A DNA stretch of 64,000 bases, from positions 3,100,001 through 3,164,000 of the forward strand of contig CBDDIR010000003.1 of assembly GCA_965229115.1 (NCBI GenBank), given 5' to 3'. Source of the stretch: UBA7672 sp965229115 (GTDB taxonomy: Bacteria; Pseudomonadota; Alphaproteobacteria; Caulobacterales; Hyphomonadaceae). The notes under the pieces were generated by a model. It saw nothing but the letters and a program-made list of their open reading frames with translations. It searched no databases and was not told the DNA's origin. The translations under genes were made by a program, and so were the position numbers. Positions within the stretch are counted from its first letter, which is position 1. The number at the start of each line of letters is the position of its first letter. Shown piece by piece: positions 52,148 through 61,481 of this stretch.

Positions 52148-52277
52148 GGCAAACTCACCCCACGGACATGCCCTCGAATCAGGGCCTGACGCCATATTCT
52201 GACCTAACCATGGACGTAACCCGTCCGGGCCCGCTATCAAACGCCGCCGCAACGGAAAAAAGGACCCGCGCCAGCAA

Positions 52278-53420
52278 ATGCGGATCATGCTTGTCACCGA
52301 CGCCTGGGATCCTCAGGTCAATGGCGTCGTGCGCACAATGAAGCGCGTGATCACCGAATGCGAGCAGATGGGCCATACGTGGGACATCGTCTCGCCGAAC
52401 GGGTTCAAGACCATCCCCCTGCCGACCTATTCGGAGATCCGGCTGGCCTTCGGGGCCAAGAAGGTGATCGAGGAACGCTTCCTCGAATTCGAACCCGACG
52501 CGGTTCACATCGCGACGGAAGGCCCGCTCGGCTGGGCGGCACGCGCCGTCTGCCTGCGCCACAAGTTTCCGTACACCACCAGCTACCACACGCGCTTCCC
52601 GGAATACGTCAACGCGCGCTTCCCGTTCGTGCCTGTATGGGCCGGCTACACAGTCTTCCGCGAATTCCACAAATACTCCGGCCGCGTCATGGTCGCGACG
52701 CCGTCCATGCGCGATGAACTCGCCGCGAAAGGCTTCAAGAACATCGCCCCATGGTCGCGCGGCGTCGACACCGACCTCTTCCATCCCGACAAGCGCCTCG
52801 AAGATCGCGGCCCCTTCAAGGGCATGAAGCAGCCGATCTGGCTGAATGTCGGCCGCGTCGCGGTCGAGAAGAACATCGCCACCTTCATCGAGACGCCGCT
52901 GCCGGGCACCAAGGTCGTGGTCGGCGATGGCCCGCTGCTCGAAGCGCTGAAAGAGAAGCACAAGGACGTGCACTTCCTCGGCGTGAAACAGGGCGATGAA
53001 CTCGCCGCATGCTTCGCCAACGCCGACGTCTTCTGCTTCCCCAGCCTCACTGACACGTTCGGCCTCGTCGTTCTGGAAGCCATGGCCGCCGGAACGCCAG
53101 TCGCCGGCTTCAACGTACCCGGCCCGCGCGACCTGATCCCCGGCACAGGCGCCGGCGCGGTTAACGACGATCTCGCCACGGCCTGCATGGAAGCCCTGGA
53201 ATGCTCGCGCGAGGTCACGCGCGCCTATGCCGAAACCTATTCCTGGCGCGCCTGCGCCGAGCAGTTCATCAACAACCTGGAACCGCTGCCTGTCCCTGAG
53301 CGTCGCAAGTTCTGGAAGCGCCTCGCCCGCCTGCGCCACTCCCTCCGCATCCGCCGCCGCAAACCCAAAGCCGGCGACAAACCCGACGCCTCCACCGCCG
53401 CCCAAGCCAAGGCCGACTGA
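52278..53420 (+). CDS. Glycosyltransferase family 4 (GDP-mannose-dependent alpha-mannosyltransferase-like)
   Basis: 380 residues in the GT-B fold. N-terminal MRIMLVTDAWDPQVNGVVRT, TSYHTRFPEYV, and WSRGVDTDLFHP. The C-terminal donor site has PSLTDTFGLVVLEAMAAGTPV with the EX7E pair region. The tail is strongly basic (RRKPKAG). The family includes MgtA/PimB-like mannosyl- and sulfoquinovosyl-transferases; the donor and acceptor are not determinable. Divergent from putA. Confidence 0.85.
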   Translation: MRIMLVTDAWDPQVNGVVRTMKRVITECEQMGHTWDIVSPNGFKTIPLPTYSEIRLAFGAKKVIEERFLEFEPDAVHIATEGPLGWAARAVCLRHKFPYTTSYHTRFPEYVNARFPFVPVWAGYTVFREFHKYSGRVMVATPSMRDELAAKGFKNIAPWSRGVDTDLFHPDKRLEDRGPFKGMKQPIWLNVGRVAVEKNIATFIETPLPGTKVVVGDGPLLEALKEKHKDVHFLGVKQGDELAACFANADVFCFPSLTDTFGLVVLEAMAAGTPVAGFNVPGPRDLIPGTGAGAVNDDLATACMEALECSREVTRAYAETYSWRACAEQFINNLEPLPVPERRKFWKRLARLRHSLRIRRRKPKAGDKPDASTAAQAKAD

Positions 53421-53575
53421 GCGCGCTTTCCGCGAGAAACGCACCCAGTGTGCCGGCTTGACCCGGAACGACCGGCTCAAGCGCTCCAGACATGGCTAAC
53501 TGAAGCGATGCTGCAGGCACGCAATTTGCGCCATTGAAGCGGGGGCCATTTCAGACCCGGCCCGAAACGTGTCGC

Positions 53576-53911
53576 ATGGTTACCAAGCTCACCATTCTCG
53601 CCGCCGCGGTTCTCGTGGTTACGCCAGCTGCAGTTACGCTGGCGCTACCTTCGAAGATCGAGAGCAGCGCAACCCGATCCGTCGAGGTTGATGGACCAGT
53701 TGTGGGCTTCACGCAGCTGGAAGATCGCATTCAGGTTCGCCTGAGCCCCGCTACGAGCGATGCCGAGCGCAATGCTCGCCAGCACGTCGTCATCCGATCC
53801 GCCACTGGCGAACAGATGACGATCCCGCTCAAGGCTGGCCAAACCTGGGCCAGCACCGAACTCACCGGCGACCTGGCCAAGGCCAAAGCCCTGACGATCA
53901 GCGTCGACTAA
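53576..53911 (+). CDS. Small exported hypothetical protein
   Basis: 111 residues from ATG 53576. Signal peptide (LTILAAAVLVVTPAAVTLA) followed by a beta-rich domain (VVGFTQLEDRIQVRLSPATS, GEQMTIPLKAGQTWASTEL). Probably periplasmic; no family recognised. Converges with the M16 peptidase gene, six bases apart. Confidence 0.55.
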   Translation: MVTKLTILAAAVLVVTPAAVTLALPSKIESSATRSVEVDGPVVGFTQLEDRIQVRLSPATSDAERNARQHVVIRSATGEQMTIPLKAGQTWASTELTGDLAKAKALTISVD

Positions 53912-53917
53912 ACAGCC

Positions 53918-56734
53918 CTACTGAACCGGATCACCATTGGCGTCGACGATGTGGACGTCGCCGATGTTGAGTTCGCGTACGCCCTTCTCGATCTTGGAAC
54001 GGTCGCCCACGATCACCCACACGTGGTTCTGGTTGGGGATGATCGTCTTGGCCATTGCCTCGACCTCGGCTGGCGTCACCGCGCGATAGGTGTCGGCGTA
54101 CTTGTCCCAGTAATCGCTCGGCAGGTTGTAGAGGTGGATATCCTGCAGCGATCCCAGAACGGCGCCTGCCGTTTCCCAGCGGCTGGACATGCCAAGCAGC
54201 GTGTTGGTGCGGGACGTATTGAGCTCGGCCGGCGTCGGCGGCTTGCGGCCCACAATGTCGGTCAGCTCCTTGCGAAGCTCGATCAGCGCGCCCTTGGTGG
54301 CGTCTGTCTGCACCGGCGCCGAGACGAGGAAGGTGCGCGGGCCACGGCCGCTGCTAGTCAGGGATGAGCGCGCGCCATACGACCAGCCCTTGTCCTCGCG
54401 CAGGTTCATGTTCACCCGGCTGGTGAAGTTGCCGCCGAACAGAGCGTTGAACGCCGATACGCGGGTATCGTCCGCCGGATTGCGCGGTGGTTGCGGCGTG
54501 CCGACGAGGATGACCGACTGCGCCGAGTCCGGCCGATCGACGATGTAAACCACGGGCTTGCTCGGGCGGACGCCATTGGCGACCTGCTCGCGCTTGTTCG
54601 GCGCAACAGCCCAGTCCTTCAGCGCCGCTTCCAGCTTCGGCGTGATCTCCGCCAGCGTCGTGTCGCCGACAACAAACAGCGTCGCGTTGTTCGGGCCATA
54701 CCACGCCTTGTGGAAGGCGGCCGTATCAGCCGGCGTCAGCGCCTGGATCTTCTGCGGCGTGACGAGGTGGCCATAGGGGTGGTTCTCGCCCCACAGCACT
54801 TTCGACATCACGCGCTGACCGATCGACGCCGGATCGCGCAGCTGCGCCTGCAGGCTCTGAACCGTCTGCGCCTGCACGCGCTTGAAGTCCGCCTCGCGGA
54901 ACGCCGGATTGCGCAGGACATCCGCCCAGATCGCCATGACGGAATCGAGCGTCGGCGTCAGCGCGGAGAACTCCACGGTCGAGCTTTCGCCGCCGCCGCC
55001 CGTGCCGACATAGCCGCCGAGACGATCGAGCTCGTCTGCGATCTGCAGCGCCGTGCGGGTCGTCGTGCCCTCGTCCATCATGTTGGCGGTGACGCTGGAA
55101 AGGCCATCCTTGATCGTCGCCTGATCGGCCGGATAGCCGGTGTCCAGCAGCATCGAGACGCTGACCTGCGGCACGTCATGCCGCTCAACCAGCATGACCT
55201 TCACGCCGTTCGACAGCGTCGCGGTCTGATAGGACGGGAAGTCCGCATCCGCGACCGCGCCCGGCGCCGGCATTTTCGAGCGGTCAACCGCCGGGCTGAA
55301 AGCAGCCGGATCGCCAAACGGCAGAACCGTCAGCGTGTAGGAGCCACGCGTAAGCCATTTGCGCGCCGCGGCCTGAACCGTCGCCGGCGTGCCAGCTTCG
55401 AGGCGATCGAGCGACGCCTTCCAGCCGTTCGGATCACCCGTGATCATTTCCCACTGCGCCAGCTGGCTTGCCTTGCTGGACGTGCTCTCGAGACTGGAGA
55501 TCACGCCGGAGACGGTCGACACGATATTCTTGTCGATTTCCGCCTGCGTCGGGCCGCTAGCGATCAGCTTGTTGAGCTCCTCATGGATCGCAGCCTCGAT
55601 CTTCTTGAGATCGGCATCCGGCTTGGCCGTGACCAAGATCGTGAACTGGCCCGAAAGCTCGCTCTGCGGATTGCTGACGAACACGCTGGTGGCGACCTGC
55701 TCGTCGAACACCAGTCGCTTGGTCAGGCGCGCATTCCTGTCGCCGCCGAGCGCGGCCGCAACGTGATCCAACTGCTCGCCATCGGGATTGCCGAGTTCGG
55801 GCACGTTCCAGGTCATGTAGATGCGCGGCTGGGCCACGCGGTCATACATGATCTCGCGCTGGTTATCGGCGAGCGGCGGCACCCATGCCTTGGGCTGGGC
55901 CACCGGCGGTCCCGGCGGAATCTCGCCGAAGAACTTCTCGACCTGCGCCTTCGCCTCTTCCGGCTTGATGTCACCGGCAACGACGAGAATGGCGTTCGAC
56001 GGCCCGTACCAGGTTTTGAACCAGTCCTGCACGTCCGACATCTTGGCCGCGTTCAGGTCTTCCATCGAACCGATCACGGTGTGGTCGTACGGGTGACCAT
56101 CCGGATAGGTCGCCTCGACCTGCCGATCATAGACCTTGCCATAGGGCTGGTTCTCGCGCTGGCGCTTCTCGTTCTGCACGACGCTGCGCTGTTCATCGAG
56201 GCGAGCCTGATCGACAGCGCCGAGCAGATAGCCCATGCGATCGGATTCCAGCCACAGGATGGAATCCAGCGCGCCCTTCGGCACCGTCTGGAAGTAGTTG
56301 GTGCGATCGGTGTTCGTCGTGCCGTTTTGGTTGGTCGCGCCGATCTGCTGCGTCGCCTTGAAGAAGTCGTCGTTGAAGTGCTGCGAGCCGTTGAACATCA
56401 GGTGTTCGAACAGGTGCGCAAAGCCGGACCGACCCTTCGGCTCGTTCTTCGATCCAACGTGATAGACAATGTGCACCGTAACGGTCGGCGTCTTGTTGTC
56501 CTCATGCACGATCAGCGTGAGGCCGTTCTTCAACGTGTATTTCGTGAACGGGATCTCGTACTTCATCGCCGCAATCTTCGCGACGGTCGGATCGCGCGCG
56601 GGCGTGTCAGCCGCATCAGCCGGCTGCGCAGAGATCATCGGCGCCGCGTAGGTTCCTGAAGCCGGCCCCGTCGAGCAGGAAGCCGCCAGCAACGACGCCA
56701 GAACGCCCGCGACAGACGTGATGGTTTTCGACAT
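53918..56734 (-). CDS. M16 family zinc metallopeptidase, lipoprotein
   Basis: 938 residues, two M16 repeats in one chain. Lipobox LAASC near the N-terminus. The first half carries the inverted zinc motif HLFEH (107-111) with a downstream Glu in the DEQRSVVQNEKRQRE region. The second half is the inactive structural repeat, with TLSNGVKVMLVERHDVPQVS and a late GWSYGARSS. It degrades peptides, probably in the periplasm and anchored to a membrane. ATG 56734 is chosen because it opens the signal peptide. Confidence 0.9.
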   Translation of the reverse strand: MSKTITSVAGVLASLLAASCSTGPASGTYAAPMISAQPADAADTPARDPTVAKIAAMKYEIPFTKYTLKNGLTLIVHEDNKTPTVTVHIVYHVGSKNEPKGRSGFAHLFEHLMFNGSQHFNDDFFKATQQIGATNQNGTTNTDRTNYFQTVPKGALDSILWLESDRMGYLLGAVDQARLDEQRSVVQNEKRQRENQPYGKVYDRQVEATYPDGHPYDHTVIGSMEDLNAAKMSDVQDWFKTWYGPSNAILVVAGDIKPEEAKAQVEKFFGEIPPGPPVAQPKAWVPPLADNQREIMYDRVAQPRIYMTWNVPELGNPDGEQLDHVAAALGGDRNARLTKRLVFDEQVATSVFVSNPQSELSGQFTILVTAKPDADLKKIEAAIHEELNKLIASGPTQAEIDKNIVSTVSGVISSLESTSSKASQLAQWEMITGDPNGWKASLDRLEAGTPATVQAAARKWLTRGSYTLTVLPFGDPAAFSPAVDRSKMPAPGAVADADFPSYQTATLSNGVKVMLVERHDVPQVSVSMLLDTGYPADQATIKDGLSSVTANMMDEGTTTRTALQIADELDRLGGYVGTGGGGESSTVEFSALTPTLDSVMAIWADVLRNPAFREADFKRVQAQTVQSLQAQLRDPASIGQRVMSKVLWGENHPYGHLVTPQKIQALTPADTAAFHKAWYGPNNATLFVVGDTTLAEITPKLEAALKDWAVAPNKREQVANGVRPSKPVVYIVDRPDSAQSVILVGTPQPPRNPADDTRVSAFNALFGGNFTSRVNMNLREDKGWSYGARSSLTSSGRGPRTFLVSAPVQTDATKGALIELRKELTDIVGRKPPTPAELNTSRTNTLLGMSSRWETAGAVLGSLQDIHLYNLPSDYWDKYADTYRAVTPAEVEAMAKTIIPNQNHVWVIVGDRSKIEKGVRELNIGDVHIVDANGDPVQ

Positions 56735-56815
56735 CTCACACACCCTTATTCCGGCTTCTTTCCGTATCCGGACCAGTCTAGGGGCGCGCATTATCGGGAA
56801 GCAATAAAATTCCCG

Positions 56816-57367
56816 TCAGCTCTCCGGTCCGTAGATTGTCCCACCCCGCGCCGCGTATTCGCGCAGCACGGCTGCCCCCTCCGCGCGAAGCAGGCCCGAC
56901 TGGAACACCACGCCGCGCGCTTCCATCTCGACGCGCAGCTGCTCCGTCCCCGCGCCCTCGCTGAAGCCGACAGCTTCCGCGTCTTCCTTCAGCGCAGCCG
57001 AAACGATCCGCCCGATCTCCGCCCAGTGCGACGCTCCCAGGCACATGATGCAGGGCTCGCAGGACGTGAAGAGCGTCACGCCGCCCGCCTCCGCCAGCCG
57101 CCGCCCCGCCAGCGAGATCGCCACCGTCTCCGCGTGCAGCACCGGGTTGCCGCTCGTCATGGCGAGGTTCACGCCCACCGCGATGATCTCACCGGTCGAA
57201 TCAAGCCGGATCGCAGCCCCGAACGGACCGCCAGAACCCCTCGCGACATTTTCGCGCGCGGCGCTCACCGCCAGCTGCATGCACGCCTCGTCGGACGCGG
57301 GAGCCGCCGGCAGCGATATCCCCGACAGCCAGTCCGGCAACCTGATCTCCGAGACAGCTGAAGGCAT
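56816..57367 (-). CDS. Nucleoside/guanine deaminase-like (cytidine deaminase fold)
   Basis: 183 residues from ATG 57367 with AGGAG eight bases upstream. Zinc-site motifs HAETVAIS and SCEPCIMCLGA are those of the cytidine/deoxycytidylate deaminase fold, branch of guanine and nucleoside deaminases (GuaD-like). It hydrolytically deaminates a nucleobase or nucleoside; the exact substrate is uncertain. The N-terminal 30 residues are an extension before the fold. Confidence 0.82.
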   Translation of the reverse strand: MPSAVSEIRLPDWLSGISLPAAPASDEACMQLAVSAARENVARGSGGPFGAAIRLDSTGEIIAVGVNLAMTSGNPVLHAETVAISLAGRRLAEAGGVTLFTSCEPCIMCLGASHWAEIGRIVSAALKEDAEAVGFSEGAGTEQLRVEMEARGVVFQSGLLRAEGAAVLREYAARGGTIYGPES

Positions 57368-57599
57368 CCTGTCCACTCCTCTGGCCACGCCTGCGGGCAA
57401 AAATCGGCCTGCGATCAAGACGAATCGGCCGTCACAATTCCAGCTCGCCGCCGCCGCTTCCACTGTCACATTCGGCCGGCGAAAACCCGCTCGCGACTGT
57501 CACACAACTAATGGATGCGGAATCTGAACGTCTGTTGGCAACCCACTGAAGGCCCGCAAGATTTTATTTACATGCTCGTTCTATAGACCTATATACATC

Positions 57600-57818
57600 G
57601 CGCCGGCGGACATCGGCTCGAGGCTCTGCGCCTTGATTCCACGTGGCGTCTGAACTTCCCAAGGGTTCCCACTGAAAGGAACCCGCTCCTCAAAAGAGGA
57701 GCTCCTCCGAAAGAGGTGGGGTTTGGATGACGTGTGCGGGTTGAGAGGCAGACTTAACGAGTTGAAAGCCCGTACTAACGCCGGATTGGGTTCAACAACT
57801 ATCAGGGGTGTACGTGAA
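57600..57818 (+). promoter_or_regulatory. Structured leader of ornithine decarboxylase gene, speF-like
   Basis: Three consecutive hairpins lie upstream of the decarboxylase. GGGTTCC (57663-57669) pairs with GGAACCC (57678-57684). GCTCCTC (57685-57691) pairs with GAGGAGC (57696-57702). CCTC (57704-57707) pairs with GAGG (57712-57715). A conserved-looking single-stranded stretch follows to the ribosome-binding site AGGGGTG (57804-57810). A speF RNA motif is known upstream of ornithine decarboxylase genes in alphaproteobacteria; position and partner gene fit. Polyamine or ornithine control is the expected role. I could not align it to the family model. Confidence 0.65.
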
Positions 57819-59042
57819 TTGCTCACGTTTCATACGCCCCTGGACCTGGTCCGGGAACGACTCCCTGAAAAGCCGGTTGCATGCGTGCGACCGGAACGGG
57901 TGTCGATAGCGGCTTCATGGTTCAGGGATAACTTTCCGGGCGAAGTCCTCTACGCAGTGAAGGCGAACCCTTCGCCGTGGGCGCTTGATGCGTACTACGC
58001 GCAAGGCCTGCGTGGCTTCGACGTCGCATCCGAAGAAGAGATCAAGCTCGTCACGTCGCGCTATCCAGACGCGAAGCTGGCGTTCATGCATCCGGTCAAG
58101 TCGCGCAAGGCTATCGAGCGCGCTTACTTCGAGCATGGCGTCCGCACCTTCTCGCTGGATTGCGAAGCTGAGCTCGAGAAAATCGTCGCCGCTACCCAGC
58201 GCGCCGATGACCTCACGCTCGTCGTGCGTCTTGCGGTCAACAACTCTGACGCGGTTTACGCGCTGTCGAACAAGTTCGGCGCGTCGGAAACCGATGCAGC
58301 GCCCCTTCTCCAGAAGGCGCGCGGCTATGCCGATAATCTCGGCGTCAGCTTCCACGTTGGTTCGCAATGCATGAACCCGTCGGCCTTCCGTGATGCGATG
58401 GACCTTGCGTCCCGCATCATCGTGAAAGCGGGCGTCATCGTCGACGTCGTGGACGTTGGCGGCGGCTTCCCGTCGGCCTACCCGGGCATGACGCCGCCGG
58501 ACCTCGAGCTCTATGTCAACGTCATCAAGTCGGCCTTCGAAGGAATGCCGGTCGCGATGAACGCCAAGCTGTGGTGCGAACCCGGCCGCGCGATGGTTGC
58601 AGAATCGACGTCCATCCTCGCCCGCGTTGAGCTGGTGAAGAACGGCGCCCTGCACATCAACGACGGTTCGTACGGCAACCTGTTCGACGCCGCCCACTGC
58701 AAGTGGCCCTTCCCCGTGAAGGCCCACCGCCCGGATGGCGTGTTCGAAGGTGGCGAGCAGACGTTCAAGCTCTACGGCCCGACCTGTGACTCTCTGGATG
58801 CGATGGAAGGGCCGTTCACCCTCCCCGCTGACATCCGCGAGGGCGACTACATCGAGTTCGGCATGCTCGGCGCCTATGGCGTCGCGATGCAGACCCGGTT
58901 CAACGGTTTTGGTGAGACGGAAGATATCGCCGTCCAGGACCAGCCGTGGACCTCGATGTACTCGGTTGTCGAGAAGCGCCAGCCTGCGGCCCCGCGCCGT
59001 ACGGCCCGCAAGACCTCGCGCCGTCTCAAGGTCGTATCGTAG
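57819..59042 (+). CDS. Ornithine (group IV) decarboxylase
   Basis: 407 residues if translation starts at TTG 57819, nine bases after AGGGGTG. This gives (M)LTFHTPLDLVRERLPEKPV, aligned with the family N-terminus. The in-frame ATG at 57723 lies in the structured leader and would add meaningless residues. Alanine-racemase-fold PLP enzyme: lysine in YAVKANPSPW, phosphate-binding VDVGGGFPSAYPG, catalytic Cys in YGPTCDSLDAM. It makes putrescine from ornithine (some relatives also take lysine). The C-terminal 25 residues are basic. Followed by a terminator and a deoxyhypusine-synthase-like gene. Confidence 0.88.
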   Translation: MLTFHTPLDLVRERLPEKPVACVRPERVSIAASWFRDNFPGEVLYAVKANPSPWALDAYYAQGLRGFDVASEEEIKLVTSRYPDAKLAFMHPVKSRKAIERAYFEHGVRTFSLDCEAELEKIVAATQRADDLTLVVRLAVNNSDAVYALSNKFGASETDAAPLLQKARGYADNLGVSFHVGSQCMNPSAFRDAMDLASRIIVKAGVIVDVVDVGGGFPSAYPGMTPPDLELYVNVIKSAFEGMPVAMNAKLWCEPGRAMVAESTSILARVELVKNGALHINDGSYGNLFDAAHCKWPFPVKAHRPDGVFEGGEQTFKLYGPTCDSLDAMEGPFTLPADIREGDYIEFGMLGAYGVAMQTRFNGFGETEDIAVQDQPWTSMYSVVEKRQPAAPRRTARKTSRRLKVVS

Positions 59043-59060
59043 TCAAACTGACACAAATCG

Positions 59061-59099
59061 AAGCGCGGGCCGAATTGAACCCCGGCCCGCGCTTTTCTA
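59061..59099 (+). terminator. Terminator after ornithine decarboxylase
   Basis: A perfect 12-bp stem (AAGCGCGGGCCG 59061-59072 with CGGCCCGCGCTT 59083-59094) is followed by TTCTATTT. The downstream polyamine gene therefore probably has its own promoter. Confidence 0.85.
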
Positions 59100-59233
59100 T
59101 TTAGCCAGCGCACTTGACAGCGCTTTTGCGCTTTAAACTCATCCGTACGCTGCTATATCCCCCGCCAAATACAGCTTTCTACCCAAGGCTGGCCGTCGCC
59201 TCCTGACGTCCTCATCCCTGGAGACGAACTCCC

Positions 59234-60325
59234 ATGGCCACATCCAAATCCTCCGCCAAGGCAGCGCCGGTCAAAGCCGTCGCGAAGAAGCGCAACAACA
59301 CCAAAGCCCAACTGCTCGCCAAAACCGTCGAGCACGTCGACATGACGTCGTTCGACGCGCGCCCGATCGTCGACGCGATGCGCAAGATGTCGTTCTCCTC
59401 GCGTGACACCGCACGCGCGGCAGACATCTTCGACATGGCGCTCCGCGAAAAAGGCTGCTCGACCTGGCTCATCCTCGCCGGCTCGACCTCGGCTGGCGGC
59501 TGCATGCACGTGTACCGCGACATGGTGAAGTTCGGCATGATCGACGCGATCGTCGCCACCGGCGCCTCGATCGTCGACATGGACTTCTTCGAAGCCCTTG
59601 GCTTCAAACACTACCAGGCGGCCAACTCGGTGGACGACAACGTCCTGCGCGAGAACTACATCGACCGCATCTACGACACCTACATCGACGAAGAAGAACT
59701 GCAGGCTTGCGACCACACGATCCTCGAGATCGCCAACTCGCTCGAGCCGCGCGGCTACTCCTCGCGTGAGTTCATCCACGAGATGGGCAAATGGCTTGCC
59801 GCCGGCAACGCCAAGAAGAAAGGCTCGCTGATCCAGACCGCCTACGAAGAAGGCGTTCCGATCTTCTGCCCGGCCTTCGTGGACTCCTCGGCCGGCTTCG
59901 GTCTGGTGAAGCACCAGAAGGAACGCGCCAAGGCCAAGAAGCCGTACATGATGCTCGATGCGATCGCGGACTTCCGCGAACTCACCGACATCAAGATCGC
60001 AGCTGGCACCACCGGCCTCTTCATGGTCGGCGGCGGCGTTCCGAAGAACTTCGCGCAAGACACCGTCGTCTGCGCCGAGATCCTCGGCGTCGATGCCGAA
60101 GTCCACAAATACGCCGTGCAGATCACCGTCGCTGACGTCCGCGACGGCGCCTGCTCGTCCTCGACGCTGAAAGAAGCAGCCTCGTGGGGCAAGGTCTCGA
60201 CCACGCACGAACAGATGGTCTTCGCTGAAGCCACCACCGTCGTGCCGCTGATCGGCTCCGACGCCTACCACCGCGGCGCTTGGAAGACCCGCAAGAAGCC
60301 GAAGTGGGCCAACCTCTTCAAATAA
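59234..60325 (+). CDS. Deoxyhypusine synthase-like protein (possible homospermidine synthase)
   Basis: 363 residues. A basic N-terminal 25 residues is followed by the DHS fold. NAD-site and core segments include LILAGSTSAGGCMHVYRDMV, DAIVATGASIVDMDFFEAL, PIFCPAFVDSSAGFGLV and VGGGVPKNFAQDTVV. AASWGKV retains the Lys that forms the enzyme-butylimine intermediate. Bacteria lack eIF5A, so deoxyhypusine is not the product. Bacterial relatives are proposed or shown to transfer the aminobutyl group to a polyamine. Placement right after ornithine decarboxylase supports homospermidine formation from putrescine. Confidence 0.82.
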   Translation: MATSKSSAKAAPVKAVAKKRNNTKAQLLAKTVEHVDMTSFDARPIVDAMRKMSFSSRDTARAADIFDMALREKGCSTWLILAGSTSAGGCMHVYRDMVKFGMIDAIVATGASIVDMDFFEALGFKHYQAANSVDDNVLRENYIDRIYDTYIDEEELQACDHTILEIANSLEPRGYSSREFIHEMGKWLAAGNAKKKGSLIQTAYEEGVPIFCPAFVDSSAGFGLVKHQKERAKAKKPYMMLDAIADFRELTDIKIAAGTTGLFMVGGGVPKNFAQDTVVCAEILGVDAEVHKYAVQITVADVRDGACSSSTLKEAASWGKVSTTHEQMVFAEATTVVPLIGSDAYHRGAWKTRKKPKWANLFK

Positions 60326-60364
60326 GCTGATCCAGCTTCGGCCGGATCGCATCTACCCTAAACG

Positions 60365-60400
60365 AAAGGGCGTCTGGTCACCCAGACGCCCTTTCTGTTT
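60365..60400 (+). terminator. Terminator after DHS-like gene
   Basis: A perfect 13-bp stem (60365-60377 with 60382-60394, starting AAAGGGCG) with a four-base loop is followed by CTGTTT. Strong intrinsic terminator. Confidence 0.88.
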
Positions 60401-60477
60401 CCGCAAACCACCACAGACCAACACCCACCACCGTCATTCCTGCGAAAGCAGGAACCCAGGTGCTCCACCCACAGCTT

Positions 60478-60577
60478 GTCATCCCGGCCGCAGCGAAGCG
60501 GAGAGCCGGGACCCATCGCGAGAGCACGACAGCGGCTCAATGGTTCTCGGATAGCGCTCACGCGCTTCCGGGATGAC
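60478..60577. repeat. Inverted-end repeat GTCATCCCGG
   Basis: 100 bp bounded by GTCATCCCGG (60478-60487) and its exact complement CCGGGATGAC (60568-60577). It is of the same general type as the GTCATTCTCGG element that follows. It opens the roughly 1.1-kb gene-free stretch 60401-61481. Confidence 0.6.
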
Positions 60578-60604
60578 AACCTCAGGCGTGAGCAACAAAG
60601 GGGA

Positions 60605-60711
60605 GTCATTCTCGGCCCTGTGCCGAGAATCTCGGTTGGACCATCAGCGGGACACGCAGCTTATCCCCACCACGCACAAACCAAGATTCTCGGGACAAGC
60701 CCGAGAATGAC
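60605..60711. repeat. Dispersed repeat with GTCATTCTCGG ends (copy B)
   Basis: Homologous to 1397-1502, with the same ends and interior (AGCGGGACACGCAGCTT in both). Rightward, both copies share GATTCCGCGGAATCCAACAC and two TGTAGGA boxes 55 bases apart (60756 and 60811) before the structured RNA. Confidence 0.7.
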
Positions 60712-60853
60712 GCCCGTGGAGTTCCATCAGATTCCGCGGAATCCAACACGCGAAGTGTAGGACAGCGATCCCGCAAAACCCACGTTCACAACGGCATTCC
60801 AACAATCTGCTGTAGGACAGCCGGAACCACAAACCCGCAGCCCATCCCCCATC

Positions 60854-61342
60854 TGGTAAAACACACACGCCCCGACAGAGGGAGATCTTGGAACGCGACC
60901 GGGCTCAAGATGTCGAGGCAACTGGCCGGCGTGGCTGTGACGGTGTTGGGGACACTACCGAGCCCCTTCAAGGAAGTCGTGGGACTGGGACATAGGCGTA
61001 TTCGACCTCAACCCGGCGACAGCGGCGAAACGAACTGCACGGCACTGCCTCCGGATAACCGGAGGGCCCGGGGGACACGGAATCCTCCGACACGCTGAAC
61101 CGGTCACTGGCAATGGAGCTAAGGCCCCTGGGGCTTCCCCCTTGGTGTGTCGATCAGCAACTCCAATCGCCATCACCGGGAAGAACGGCCGGATTGGGGC
61201 GCGTGATGCACGCGCAATCGCCTGCGGAAACGCAGGCACAGGCACTACCCACGGCGCAACCATCCCGCGCCCCGCTCCCTCATGCCGATGAGGGGGAAGA
61301 CTGCAGCATCCCGGACAGCGCGCGCTGGTCCGAACGAGATTT
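60854..61342 (+). ncRNA. Large structured non-coding RNA element of unknown family, copy B
   Basis: Homologue of 1645-2150. Pairing elements: CCTCCGG/CCGGAGG (61048-61054, 61059-61065), CGGGGGA/TCCTCCG (61069-61075, 61083-61089) and GCCTGCG/CGCAGGC closed by a GAAA tetraloop (61220-61226, 61231-61237). Also CTCCCTCAT/ATGAGGGGG (61275-61283, 61288-61296), the outer helix GGGGCGCG/CGCGCCCC (61196-61203, 61266-61273), and the GGAC/GTCC stem (61313-61316, 61328-61331). The 38 bases 61089-61126 are identical to copy A. No open reading frame with coding character runs through it. The next gene downstream is a VOC protein at 61482. Confidence 0.65.
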
Positions 61343-61481
61343 GCTGTTTGAAATTCGAACCCGCGCTGACCTGCCCCCGCCGTGCTGTCAGCATCATGGC
61401 CTCCCCCGCTTGCAGCAGTCACACGGCGGCGCAATCCTGTGGGCATAAGGACGGACCATAAGGACGGAGAGGACACACCCC

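Noticed and set aside
54491..56659. 722-codon plus-strand frame opposite the M16 peptidase
   Set aside because: Antisense shadow; Arg/Leu/His/Asp-rich, no ribosome-binding site, and the opposite strand encodes a well-conserved peptidase.
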